Below are positions 41,548 through 50,678 of a DNA stretch of 64,000 nt, one piece after another. Within the stretch, counting starts at the first letter, position 1, and each line of letters opens with the position of its first letter. Source of the DNA: JACOMS01 sp964352785 (lineage in GTDB: Bacteria > Pseudomonadota > Alphaproteobacteria > Caulobacterales > Maricaulaceae); assembly GCA_964352785.1 (NCBI GenBank), contig CAYGTI010000001.1:62001-126000 (forward strand), in the 5' to 3' direction. The notes below the pieces were generated by a model. It saw nothing but the letters and a program-made list of their open reading frames with translations. It was not told where the DNA came from and did no database searches. The position numbers were made by a program, and so were the translations under genes.

Positions 41548-43236
41548 ATGCTGCAAAAATGGGGACTCTTTTGGATTACGCTTATCGGTACAATTCTGCT
41601 TGCACTCGCTGCGGCAGTTCCGCCCTCGCCTAAAGGCCTTGATACGCCGCTAGATGAATTTTCATCCGCGCGCGCTATGACGGATGTCCGTATCATTGCC
41701 GCTAAACCTCATCCCACAGGCTCAGAAGAAAATGCCAAGGTACGGTCCTATCTGGTTGACCGCCTTGAGGAATTGGGCATGGACGTCAGTCTTGATGAAA
41801 GCCAGCTAAATGAGCGGGGGCTTAAGCGTTTGAGCCGCTGGAGCGGCGAGACAAAGACAGAGCAGCCGATTGTCAATATCATTGGCGTGCTACCGGGCCA
41901 AGACCGTACCAAAAAAGCGCTTTTGCTGATGGCGCATCATGACACAGTATGGGGATCGCCCGGCGCTTCGGATGATACGGTCGGCATTACGAGTATTCTT
42001 GAAATAGCGCGGGTCTTAAAAGACATGGATAACCGTCAGCGGGATTTAATTGTGCTGTTGACGGACGCTGAAGAAATCGGACTGGTTGGCGCAAGGCATT
42101 TCTTCAAAGAGCACCCTTTAAGCGGCGCAATCGGAGCGATCATTAATTTCGAAGCCCGTGGCGGAGGCGGCACCGCCAACATGTTTCAAACGTCAGCCAA
42201 TAATGGCCATGCCGCAAAACTGTATGCAAGATATGTAAAAGACCCTAGTGCATCCTCACTGTCGATTTTCGTCTATAATATTTTACCTAATGACACTGAC
42301 CTTACGCCGGCTTTGGAGAAGGATTACACCGCCTACAACATTGCTAATATCGGACGGGCGGGACTTTATCATTCCCCGAAAATTACACCCGATGCGCTGG
42401 ACGAAAGCACGCTGCAACATATGGGGTCTCAAGGCCTCGACCTCGCCCGCGCGCTGATCACACAAGAAGCCCTGCCCGTGCAAAGCCCTAACGCGACGTT
42501 TTTCGATCTCTTTGGCTTTTTCACGGTTTTATACCCACCCTTTTTGGGATGGGTCTTCCTCATAATAGCTGGTATTTGTTATTTACTGTCCATTAGAACG
42601 GACCCGCGGCGCAAAAATATTGTCAGTGGGTGTTTAAAGATGCTCGCCTTTTTGTTGATCGGTGGATTAGCACTGTATTTGTTGAACTTTATATCGGGTT
42701 CAAACGCCTCACCCAACTATTATGACCGCCTTGCCGCCATTCCGATCCTGGAAGGCGTGGCCCTTTTTCTGTCTCTAGGTTTTTTCTTTAGTGTGTTCGG
42801 CGCCTCAAAATCCTCGGCCAGTCAGCGGTTTGGCGCAGCTTTGCCCTTATTCATTTTAGGCCTTATCGGACAAATTTTTGCGCCAACCGCTGCGTATTTT
42901 ATAACGGGCGCGATATTATTGACCGCGATAAGTTCGCTCGCCGCCGAGCGTTTGAATCAAAACACGCTCCGGCCTATTCTCATAAGTGCGCTCATCGCAA
43001 TCGTTTTTGGCTATATGGTTTTTCTCGGACATTTTCTCATGCTGGGCGTTGGGCCGGATATGCTGACGCTTGCGATTTTACCGGCGGCCATTGCTGCAAC
43101 CGCCATCATGCCAGTTTATCCCGGCTTGACGCAAAGGGCCTCAAGCTATGGCGCAGTCACCTGCCTGATCATCGCAACCCTTCTTGCTCTCTGGATCAGG
43201 CTTGATCCCGTCGCCTCTACGGTTCCGCTATACTAG
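41548..43236 (+). CDS. Membrane M28 family metallopeptidase
   Basis: A 562-residue protein. An N-terminal helix (residues 5-22) leads to an M28 aminopeptidase domain facing the periplasm. Zinc residues are in LLMAHHDTVWGSPGASDD (H and D), TDAEEIGLVG (EE) and FEARGG. The last half is hydrophobic with about seven to eight transmembrane helices (from about residue 320), as in ER-metallopeptidase-1-like proteins. It probably removes N-terminal residues from peptides at the membrane. It follows the HTH fusion gene by 37 bases and converges with the saccharopine dehydrogenase-like gene. Confidence 0.88.
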   Translation: MLQKWGLFWITLIGTILLALAAAVPPSPKGLDTPLDEFSSARAMTDVRIIAAKPHPTGSEENAKVRSYLVDRLEELGMDVSLDESQLNERGLKRLSRWSGETKTEQPIVNIIGVLPGQDRTKKALLLMAHHDTVWGSPGASDDTVGITSILEIARVLKDMDNRQRDLIVLLTDAEEIGLVGARHFFKEHPLSGAIGAIINFEARGGGGTANMFQTSANNGHAAKLYARYVKDPSASSLSIFVYNILPNDTDLTPALEKDYTAYNIANIGRAGLYHSPKITPDALDESTLQHMGSQGLDLARALITQEALPVQSPNATFFDLFGFFTVLYPPFLGWVFLIIAGICYLLSIRTDPRRKNIVSGCLKMLAFLLIGGLALYLLNFISGSNASPNYYDRLAAIPILEGVALFLSLGFFFSVFGASKSSASQRFGAALPLFILGLIGQIFAPTAAYFITGAILLTAISSLAAERLNQNTLRPILISALIAIVFGYMVFLGHFLMLGVGPDMLTLAILPAAIAATAIMPVYPGLTQRASSYGAVTCLIIATLLALWIRLDPVASTVPLY

Positions 43237-43238
43237 GC

Positions 43239-44459
43239 CTAAGTCTGTTCAATTTCAAAGGTCAACCCGGCATACGCCTCAAGGCGCTTGATCAATTTGT
43301 CCCCCATAATCGTCGCGGGCGTCCAAAACCCACCCGCCGTTTTTTTGGGCACATCCTGCGCAAAACACGCCGCCGCTTGAGCTAGCATTTTCGCCGTCGA
43401 GCCATAACCCGGGTCACGGTCACCCTTTACTCGGGCTTTGATGTTATCACCGCCCGGCGTGGTACCAAAAAACAGTAAATCATATTCTCCGTTAAGCTGT
43501 TCTTTTTCGCTCGGCCCTTCGCCGGGCTTGGGCAGAACGAGGTTTTCAAGCAGCCAACGTGTGGGCGGAATAGCAAGGCCGACCATGAAACTACCCATAC
43601 CCCAGCTTGTCGCCCGTGCCATACGTTTTCCGCGCCCTCCCTTTCCGGTTACCATCGCTTCTTCGTACATAAAATCAGCACCGTAATGATTGCCGCCAAG
43701 CGCATTGGAGCGGTGAACGACGCGTGTGTTAATAGCCGCCATGATAAAAGGCGCGATCCAGCCTTGGGTATCTGCGTCAAAGGCTGTTTTCACCGTGAGC
43801 TGGCGCGCTTTGAAACCGTGATCCGGCGGGCAAAGGCTATAGGGGTCTTTTAATTGCCGACGCAACTCAGCATCGCGGGATGCGTCCTTGACCATGTTTA
43901 TAATACTCGCAATTGTTCCACCCGACGCGCCGCCTTTCATTTTCATGACCCGCATATTGATCCGGTTACACGTTTGGCCAAACTGTTTAAACGCGTGTTT
44001 TTGTAAAAAATGGACGCCCAAATCAGACGGAATTGAATCGAAACCACAGCAGTGCACAATCCGTGCGCCGCTCTTTTTGGCAGCGCTCTCATGACGCTCC
44101 TGCATCTTGCGAATCCAGTGCGGCTCGCCCGTTAAGTCACAATAATGGGTACCCGACTCCGCGCAGACCTTGACCAAATTATCGCCGTAGAGCGCATAGG
44201 GCCCTACTGTCGATATTACGACTTTGCCCTGCACGCACATCGCCCTGAGCGCGACCTCATCGCTGGCATCAGCGGTAATAATATCAATACCCGATAAGCC
44301 GGTATCCGCGCTGAGTTTCTCAAGCTTAGCTATCGAGCGCCCCGCAATAGCCCAACGCAAAGAATCGTCGCTAAATTGCGCATGCATGTAACGGGTCATG
44401 ATTTGGCCCACAAAACTCGTCGCCCCGTAAACAATGATGTCATATTTATGCTGTGCCAT
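43239..44459 (-). CDS. Saccharopine dehydrogenase-like NADP-binding oxidoreductase
   Basis: A 406-residue member of the saccharopine dehydrogenase/trans-acting enoyl reductase-like group. The Rossmann start is DIIVYGATSFVGQIMTRYM (residues 6-24). The family segments ALYGDNLVKVCAESGTHYCD, HCCGFDSIPSDLGVHFLQ and MKGGASGGTIASI are present. Relatives act in lipid modification or are uncharacterised; lysine metabolism is unlikely given the absence of the C-terminal saccharopine part. It converges with the M28 peptidase gene with two bases between stops. A pseudogene lies upstream. Confidence 0.87.
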   Translation of the reverse strand: MAQHKYDIIVYGATSFVGQIMTRYMHAQFSDDSLRWAIAGRSIAKLEKLSADTGLSGIDIITADASDEVALRAMCVQGKVVISTVGPYALYGDNLVKVCAESGTHYCDLTGEPHWIRKMQERHESAAKKSGARIVHCCGFDSIPSDLGVHFLQKHAFKQFGQTCNRINMRVMKMKGGASGGTIASIINMVKDASRDAELRRQLKDPYSLCPPDHGFKARQLTVKTAFDADTQGWIAPFIMAAINTRVVHRSNALGGNHYGADFMYEEAMVTGKGGRGKRMARATSWGMGSFMVGLAIPPTRWLLENLVLPKPGEGPSEKEQLNGEYDLLFFGTTPGGDNIKARVKGDRDPGYGSTAKMLAQAAACFAQDVPKKTAGGFWTPATIMGDKLIKRLEAYAGLTFEIEQT

Positions 44460-44540
44460 ACAGGCTCCTGAAGTTTTGATTTAAGCAAAATCTGGGCTGA
44501 AGCCCTCGTCAATCCTGTCAGCTATAGTGGGGCTTGTAAA

Positions 44541-44973
44541 TCAATAGCAGAGCTTTGGAAGAGTTATTCCCGTAATGGCGCATTCATCCCGATAGCAAAA
44601 ACATTCTCTAAAGACGCTACTCTGGACAGCAATGCGGAGATCACATAAAACAGCCAGTTCTAATCCACCCGCTACGGCGTGGCCTTCGACACCCGCGATC
44701 GACGTTTTGTTAAATCTAGCCAGCTCGGCCCCGTAGTGGCGGTGTGTTCGAAACTATCACCCAAGGCAACGGCCTTGAGATCAGCGCCTGCACAAAAGTT
44801 CCCTCCTGCTCCTGTTAAAATATGAACGAGTACAGCATCATCTGCTTCACCAGCTATAAAAGCGGCTTTCAGCTCTGTTGCGGTTTCCGGATCAACCGCA
44901 TACGAGCCTGCGGGCAATGAATAGTCATAACATGCGCTGCGCCGTTGCGCTCAATAGTAATGTTATTTGGCAT
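44541..44973 (-). pseudogene. Decayed enoyl-CoA hydratase (crotonase) gene
   Basis: Three reading frames in turn give pieces of one crotonase. From ATG 44973 the start PNNITIERNGAAHVMTI is in one frame. After about 44900 the next piece AVDPETATELKAAF and LTGAGGNFCAGADLKAVALG is in a second. After about 44690 the piece AGVEGHAVAGGLELAVLCDL is in a third. The homology then fades (QSSVFRECFCYRDE) and stops at 44541, well short of a full 260-residue enzyme. At least two frameshifts and a C-terminal truncation mean no working product. The oxyanion-hole motif GADL and the GGLE motif are still legible. Confidence 0.85.
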
Positions 44974-45104
44974 ATCTAAATCAATCAGTTTCTTTAAGAC
45001 TGCTTAGCACACGCAGTAAACCGATAAAATTAAACCCTTGTCCGCATCACACACAATGTAAGCAAAAGTGTGTTAAATGATGACATCACCTAGGAAAGCT
45101 ACGA

Positions 45105-46055
45105 ATGATCTACATATATATAATTCTTGGCTTGGCGTTTCTTATAATGGGAGGGCATTTTCTAGTTCAAAGTGCCGTATCAGTTGCTGAAAAGCTTGGC
45201 GTTTCTTCACTATTAATAGGATTGACACTCGTCGGGTTTGGCACATCCATGCCAGAACTTGTAACTAGCCTTCAAGCAGCGTTTTCAGGTTCACCGGGCA
45301 TTGCTGTGGGCAATGTTATAGGCAGTAACATTGCCAATATTCTCTTCATTTTAGGCCTTTCAGCCATCGTCTTCCCTGTCATGATACAAAAAGCGTCCTT
45401 TATTCGTGATGCATCATTTTTGACCTTAGCGACGGCTCTAACATTAGGAGCGGTTCTTTACGGACAGTTGACTTATTTCATGGGTGCAGGCCTTTTAATC
45501 AGTTTAGTAATTTATATTTCAATCGTTATTAAAACCGAAAAAACCTCCCCTGTTAGAGACGACTCGCCACATAAATATACGTCAGATACCCACAAACTAC
45601 TTTTGAAAAATGCAACGCATTTTGTATTTGGTTTATGTTTGACAATAGCGGGAGCAAAATTACTCGTTTCAGGTGCCATAAATATTGCAAGTGGTCTAGG
45701 CGTTTCTGAAACAGTCATTGGTGTGACAATAGTGGCTGTCGGCACATCATTGCCTGAACTCGTGACATCACTTGTCGCTTCATTCAAAAAACAAGGTCAT
45801 ATTGCCTATGGGAATATCATTGGTAGTAACATTTATAATGTCTTTGGTATCTTGGGAATTACATCGCTTATCAAACCTATCGCCGTGCCAATATCGATTG
45901 CGCAGTTTGATATTTGGGTGATGTGCGGTGCAGCTATCTTATTGGTTTTCTCAGCTATAAGCGGCTGGAAGATCTCTCGAAATGAAGGTCTATTATACCT
46001 CAGTCTTTATGCGGCTTACATATTTGTAACCGTCAAACCCGGCATACTATTTTAA
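45105..46055 (+). CDS. Second CaCA-family calcium/sodium antiporter, AT-rich
   Basis: A 316-residue exchanger with the same two-repeat plan as the gene at 36599. Repeat 1 has GLTLVGFGTSMPELVTS and GNVIGSNIANILFILG. Repeat 2 has GVTIVAVGTSLPELVTS and GNIIGSNIYNVFGILG. A lysine-rich loop (around residue 145, KTEKTSPVRDDSPHK) separates the halves. Codon use is clearly more AT-rich than that of its neighbours and the start (IYIYIILG) is unusual. Together with the adjacent pseudogene this hints at separate acquisition. It converges with mfd. Confidence 0.92.
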   Translation: MIYIYIILGLAFLIMGGHFLVQSAVSVAEKLGVSSLLIGLTLVGFGTSMPELVTSLQAAFSGSPGIAVGNVIGSNIANILFILGLSAIVFPVMIQKASFIRDASFLTLATALTLGAVLYGQLTYFMGAGLLISLVIYISIVIKTEKTSPVRDDSPHKYTSDTHKLLLKNATHFVFGLCLTIAGAKLLVSGAINIASGLGVSETVIGVTIVAVGTSLPELVTSLVASFKKQGHIAYGNIIGSNIYNVFGILGITSLIKPIAVPISIAQFDIWVMCGAAILLVFSAISGWKISRNEGLLYLSLYAAYIFVTVKPGILF

Positions 46056-46103
46056 AATTTTATAAAATAACCAGCCTAAGTTATGATTGCTAAAAAATCA
46101 TCC

Positions 46104-49100
46104 CTACCCGGCCAACGCCTTTAGCGCCTTAACTGTGCCTTTGATGCGCGGCTCTGGATCTTTGTAGTTACCCATGACCAAAATCGTTTGATCGGGGCGT
46201 AGGCGCCAGCCGCTATTGGTGGTGATCGCGTTCATGATGACAGACGGGTCTTTGACGTCTTGGTGTCGCATCGTCATGACAATACCTTTGGGGCCCGCGT
46301 CGACTTTTTCAACGGCGGCACGGCGGCACAGTCGCTTTATTTGCATGACTTGCAACAAGGATTTGACCTCTGTTGGCAAAGGACCAAAGCGATCAATCAG
46401 CTCTGCCGCAAGGGCGTCACTGGCCTCGTCATCTTCGATATCGGAAATCCGGCGATACGTGGCCAAACGCAGGTTCAAGTCTTCGACATAAGTCTCTGGG
46501 ATGAGGATTGCGACGCCAACATTGACATTGGGCGACCAGCTTTGATCCTGCACCGTATCATCATCGCGTAGCTCGGCCACCGCTTCTTCGAGCATATGCT
46601 GATAGAGCTCTACGCCGACATCTTTGATGTATCCGGACTGTTCTTCCCCCAGTGGGTTACCACCGCCGCGCATATCCAAATCATGACTGGCGAGCGTAAA
46701 GCCAGCGCCTAATGTGTCGAGCGATTGCAACACTTTGAGGCGCTGAAGCGCCGTTTTCGTAGCCACCTGCTCGCCCGGCATCGTTAGGTAAGCATAAGCC
46801 CTGATCTTTGAGCGTCCCACACGGCCCCGCATCTGGTAGAGCTGCGCAAGACCAAATTTATCGGCCCGGTAGACAATCATTGTATTGGCGGACGGGATAT
46901 CAATCCCACTCTCTATGATTGAAGTCGAGAGCAGAACATCATACTCCCCATCGTAAAATGCGGTCATGATGTCTTCGAGCGCGGTGCCCGCCATTTGGCC
47001 ATGGGCAATGACATACTTAACTTCGGGGACATGCTCACGTAGGAAATCTTCAAGGCGCGGCAGATCAGCAATACGCGGCGCGACAAAAAATGTCTGCCCG
47101 CCCCGGTAACGCTCGCGCAAAATGGCTTTGCGCAAAGAGACCTGATCAAAGGGCGAGACATAGGTGCGCACAGCAAGGCGGTCGACGGGCGGCGTCGCGA
47201 TCAAGGACAAATCCCGAATCCCCGAGAGCGCCATTTGCAGCGTGCGAGGAATGGGCGTAGCCGTTAGGGTGAGGACATGTACATCCGCGCGCAACGCTTT
47301 AAGCCGTTCTTTGTGCTGCACACCAAAGCGCTGTTCTTCGTCAATGACCAAAAGGCCAAGATCGGAAAATTTAATCGTCTTGGCCAGTACGGCATGCGTA
47401 CCAATGACAATCTCACAGGTGCCTTTGGAAATTTCGTCCTTGGTGAGCTTCCCTTCTTTGCCAGGCACCAGCCGCGAGAGTTGCCGGACTTTGACAGGCC
47501 AGCCGCGAAAACGCTCCGAGAACGTTTTGAAATGCTGGCGGCATAAAATCGTTGTCGGCGCAACCACAGCCACCTGCTTGCCGGTCATTGCCATAATGAA
47601 GGCCGCCCGGAGCGCCACTTCGGTTTTACCAAATCCAACATCGCCGCAAATCAGGCGATCCATTGGCCGCCCGCTTTGTAAATCCGTCATCACATCTTCG
47701 ATGGCGCTAAGCTGGTCTTCAGTTTCTACATACGGAAAACGCGCACAAAATTCGTCATAAACACCGTCCGGTGCAGGTACAGCCTCCGCGGTGCGCATCG
47801 CGCGTTTGGCCGCAACTTTTATCAGTTCGCCCGCCATATCGCGCAGGCGTTTTTTGGCTTTGGCTTTACGGGATTGCCACGCGACGCCGCCAAGCTTATC
47901 CAGAACCGGATGATCCGACCCCGCCCCGTAACGCGAGAGCAGCTCAATATTTTCAACAGGCAAATAAAGCTTTGATCCGCCGCCATATTCCAGCTCGAGG
48001 CAGTCATGCGGCGCGCCGCCGACATCCAGGGTTTTAAGCCCGAGATAACGCCCAAGCCCATGGTCTATATGGATAATTAAATCACCGGGCTGCAGCGCCG
48101 CAGCCTCAGAGATAAAGTTCTGTGCCTTACGTTTTCGGCCCCGGTTGACCAAGCGGTCGCCCAAAATGTCCTGCTCAGAGATAATCGCCAAATCCCCCAG
48201 CGTAAATCCCTGCTCAATTGGCAATATAACCCTGCGCGCCGTTCCCAGCGCCACGCTCATGGCGTCTGGCCCTCGCCGCTCGAGCGATGTAATCAGATCA
48301 TGATCTTCGAGCACACGCCCCAAGCGGTCGACAGACCCTTCAGTCCAAGCCGCAATCAGCACCCGTTTTTTAGAGGCTTTCAAGTCTTTGATATGCCCAA
48401 TAACAGACTCGAAAACATTGACACCTTCACTGCGCCGCTCATTAGAGAAACTGCGGGCGGGCCGCGCACCAAAATCGATGAGGTTATCCACATCAGGTAC
48501 CAGCGGCGCGTGCTGACGCACGGCCATAACCGCTATTCTATCTGTCCATGCCTGAGGGGGAACATATAAACGCTCCAGCGGCAAAGGCCGGAACACACCT
48601 GCTGATTTAAGCGGGTCGCCCGAGCCACTGTCACGGGCCCGCGCATGCTCGTCCCGGGCTTCATAAAAATCAGTGATTAAGTCTGTTCGCTCCGCTCGCG
48701 CTTCCTCTAGCAGACCATCAAAAGCGACAAGCGCGCCCGTCCCGGCATAATCAAACACCGTTTCCAACTGGGGGTAAAAGAGCGGCATGTAGTGCTCGAC
48801 ACCTTGCGGGCGTATGCCCTCGGTCACAGACGCATAGACAGGGTCTTTGCTGATACCGCCGCCGAACGCCGCAATGTAGCTTTTACGAAACTCTGAAATA
48901 CTGGCCTCGTTCATCAAGACCTCAGAGACGGGTGCAAACTGAATACTCTCCAGCGTGCGCGTCGTGCGCTGGCTTTCCACATCAAAGACGCGAATGGACT
49001 CCAGCTCATCTCCAAAAAAATCAAGCCTGATCGGGTCATCAAGCGCCGGAGGGAATACATCCACCAGCCCGCCGCGAATGGCAAAATCTCCGGCTTCAAT

Positions 49101-49574
49101 CACGGTGGAGGCGCGGCTGTAGCCATTATCTGATAAATACGCCTCAAGCGCCTCACGGCGTAAGACACCACCCGTTTTGGCTTCAAATCCTGCGGCCTTT
49201 ATGACATCCCGCGCAGGTACATATTGCATGACAGAGCTGATAGTTGTGACAATGATAAGCGGCAGGTCTGGCGGCGTGGCGATTAACGTATGCAGGGCTC
49301 CGGCGCGGCGCGCGGCCAAGGTTCGGCTTGGCGATACCCTGTCATAAGGCAAGCAGTCCCAAGCCGGCAGCATCAGCACGGGCAAATCAGGCGCGAAGAA
49401 CCGGCAAGCGGCAGCAAAACTAGCAGCGCGACTATCATCACGAGCGACAAATAAGGCGCGCCCACCGCGTTTCTTGACAGCCTTAGTTACGACAAGCGCA
49501 TCCGCGCCGTCCGGCAGACCTGCAGCCGTTAGCGCGGGTTCATTCCCGCAATATCGATTAAGCTGTATTTGCAT
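46104..49574 (-). CDS. mfd: Transcription-repair coupling factor Mfd
   Basis: A 1156-residue SF2 translocase that removes stalled RNA polymerase and recruits the UvrABC excision system. An N-terminal UvrB-like module (residues 1-330) is followed by the RNA-polymerase-interacting domain LQPGDLIIHIDHGLGRYLGL (around 490). The helicase lobes have Walker A GDVGFGKTEV, DEEQ in LLVIDEEQRFGVQHKE, and TATPIPRTLQMAL. The TRCF C-terminal domain closes the chain. Length is normal for the family. It follows sdhE by 33 bases on the same strand. Confidence 0.97.
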   Translation of the reverse strand: MQIQLNRYCGNEPALTAAGLPDGADALVVTKAVKKRGGRALFVARDDSRAASFAAACRFFAPDLPVLMLPAWDCLPYDRVSPSRTLAARRAGALHTLIATPPDLPLIIVTTISSVMQYVPARDVIKAAGFEAKTGGVLRREALEAYLSDNGYSRASTVIEAGDFAIRGGLVDVFPPALDDPIRLDFFGDELESIRVFDVESQRTTRTLESIQFAPVSEVLMNEASISEFRKSYIAAFGGGISKDPVYASVTEGIRPQGVEHYMPLFYPQLETVFDYAGTGALVAFDGLLEEARAERTDLITDFYEARDEHARARDSGSGDPLKSAGVFRPLPLERLYVPPQAWTDRIAVMAVRQHAPLVPDVDNLIDFGARPARSFSNERRSEGVNVFESVIGHIKDLKASKKRVLIAAWTEGSVDRLGRVLEDHDLITSLERRGPDAMSVALGTARRVILPIEQGFTLGDLAIISEQDILGDRLVNRGRKRKAQNFISEAAALQPGDLIIHIDHGLGRYLGLKTLDVGGAPHDCLELEYGGGSKLYLPVENIELLSRYGAGSDHPVLDKLGGVAWQSRKAKAKKRLRDMAGELIKVAAKRAMRTAEAVPAPDGVYDEFCARFPYVETEDQLSAIEDVMTDLQSGRPMDRLICGDVGFGKTEVALRAAFIMAMTGKQVAVVAPTTILCRQHFKTFSERFRGWPVKVRQLSRLVPGKEGKLTKDEISKGTCEIVIGTHAVLAKTIKFSDLGLLVIDEEQRFGVQHKERLKALRADVHVLTLTATPIPRTLQMALSGIRDLSLIATPPVDRLAVRTYVSPFDQVSLRKAILRERYRGGQTFFVAPRIADLPRLEDFLREHVPEVKYVIAHGQMAGTALEDIMTAFYDGEYDVLLSTSIIESGIDIPSANTMIVYRADKFGLAQLYQMRGRVGRSKIRAYAYLTMPGEQVATKTALQRLKVLQSLDTLGAGFTLASHDLDMRGGGNPLGEEQSGYIKDVGVELYQHMLEEAVAELRDDDTVQDQSWSPNVNVGVAILIPETYVEDLNLRLATYRRISDIEDDEASDALAAELIDRFGPLPTEVKSLLQVMQIKRLCRRAAVEKVDAGPKGIVMTMRHQDVKDPSVIMNAITTNSGWRLRPDQTILVMGNYKDPEPRIKGTVKALKALAG

Positions 49575-49607
49575 GTCTTTTTTCTGCTCTGAGTAAAAAG
49601 AGCTACG

Positions 49608-49874
49608 CTAGAGCGCAGGCTTATATGCTTTCAGCTTGGCAAACAAAGGTGTATCGTATTCGCGTGGCAGCTTTTGCGCGCCCGTATACCAATCATAAAT
49701 ATCGTGGTCTTTAGCCTCAAGTAAATGCTCGAACTGCGCCACATCCGCGTCAGAAAATTCTGATATATGTGCTTTGGCAAAGCCGCCGAGTAAAATGTCG
49801 GCTTCCTTAAATCCCCGGTAATTGGATCGATACAAAAGGCGTTTTCGGCTATGATTTGTCATGGACGATGTCAT
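49608..49874 (-). CDS. sdhE: Succinate dehydrogenase assembly factor SdhE
   Basis: An 88-residue protein of the SdhE/Sdh5/YgfY family that helps attach FAD to succinate dehydrogenase. The motif RSNYRGFKEADILLGGFA contains the RGxxE signature, followed by DADVAQFEHLLEAKDHDIYD and WYTGAQKLP. Two starts fit (49874 and the in-frame ATG at 49862). It lies upstream of mfd, a common alphaproteobacterial pair. The divergent partner, often recG in relatives, is here a lipoprotein gene. Confidence 0.93.
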   Translation of the reverse strand: MTSSMTNHSRKRLLYRSNYRGFKEADILLGGFAKAHISEFSDADVAQFEHLLEAKDHDIYDWYTGAQKLPREYDTPLFAKLKAYKPAL

Positions 49875-50060
49875 AGGAAAGACTCATGGCTCTGTCACGT
49901 CATATTCAAGGGACAATACGTCTCTATTTTCACTATTCGCGTTTGCCTCGCCCTTTTTGTCAATAAGCGTTCAACGTGCGAATAGACCTGCTCATAGGTC
50001 TTTACCTTAGCGGCAAGCTTGATAAGCTTTGTGTTATTCGCCGTCTTCAGGAGCCATGTT

Positions 50061-50528
50061 TTGAAATATATTTTTACCGCGGCCCTAGCCTTTGGTTTTA
50101 CCGCTTGCACGACAACTGAGGTCAGAAAGGTCGCCATGGATACACCGGACGCTGTCATCGACGCGCCTGTAAAGGCTCTAAACTTAAAAAAGAAAGATAT
50201 TCCGGGGTTTCTACAAGACGTCGAGAATCCCTATAAAACTGTTAAAGGCCTATCTTGCGGACAGCTTCGCAGCGAAATTAATGACATCACTGATTTCGCA
50301 GGGCCGGATTGGGACTCGGACGAGCACTACACCAAACAGGGCCGCAGCGCGTCGGAACTTGTTGACGCTGTCATGCCCTACGGTGGGATCATGCGGTTTA
50401 TCTCCGGGGCTTCTGCCCATGAAAAAGACCTCGCCCGGGCTTTAAATTATGCCATTGTTCGCCGTGCTTACCTTAAGGCTCATGGTCAGCAACGCCGCTG
50501 TGCCTGGCCCGCAGCGCCCAAAATTTGA
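50061..50528 (+). CDS. Lipoprotein of unknown function (TTG start)
   Basis: A 155-residue protein. A TTG at 50061 is taken as start because AGGAG lies about seven bases upstream and the resulting N-terminus KYIFTAALAFGFTACTTTE is a clean lipoprotein signal (lipobox FTAC). Frames reaching further upstream have no signal pattern. The mature part has LSCGQLRSEINDITDFAGPD and a helical end (LARALNYAIVRRAYLKAHG) with a final cysteine; it is not a family I recognise by name. It is divergent from sdhE and probably sits at the outer membrane. Confidence 0.75.
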   Translation: MKYIFTAALAFGFTACTTTEVRKVAMDTPDAVIDAPVKALNLKKKDIPGFLQDVENPYKTVKGLSCGQLRSEINDITDFAGPDWDSDEHYTKQGRSASELVDAVMPYGGIMRFISGASAHEKDLARALNYAIVRRAYLKAHGQQRRCAWPAAPKI

Positions 50529-50641
50529 TCACCGGAAAAAATGATACTTAACTTTAGTTATAGAGGAATATCCTGATACGCAAAAAGTCTGTCGGGGGAG
50601 ATGTCTTCTAAACAGAGGTTCTCGTAACACGTCAGGGGCAT

Positions 50642-50662
50642 CATTCATCCAATGGATGAATG
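50642..50662. repeat. Perfect hairpin between convergent genes
   Basis: CATTCATCC (50642-50650) and GGATGAATG (50654-50662) form a 9-bp stem with a 3-base loop, between the ends of the lipoprotein gene and the antiporter gene. No T-run follows on either side, so it is not a classic terminator. It may still mark mRNA 3' ends of both genes. Confidence 0.45.
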
Positions 50663-50678
50663 AACGCAGGTCTTCCCT

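Noticed and set aside
49895..50158. Minus-strand open frame over the start of the lipoprotein gene at 50061
   Set aside because: It is antisense to the signal peptide coding region, with no motif, and would be an isolated frame between divergent genes.
50642..50662. Hairpin as an intrinsic terminator
   Set aside because: No T-run on either strand; kept only as a hairpin with unknown role.
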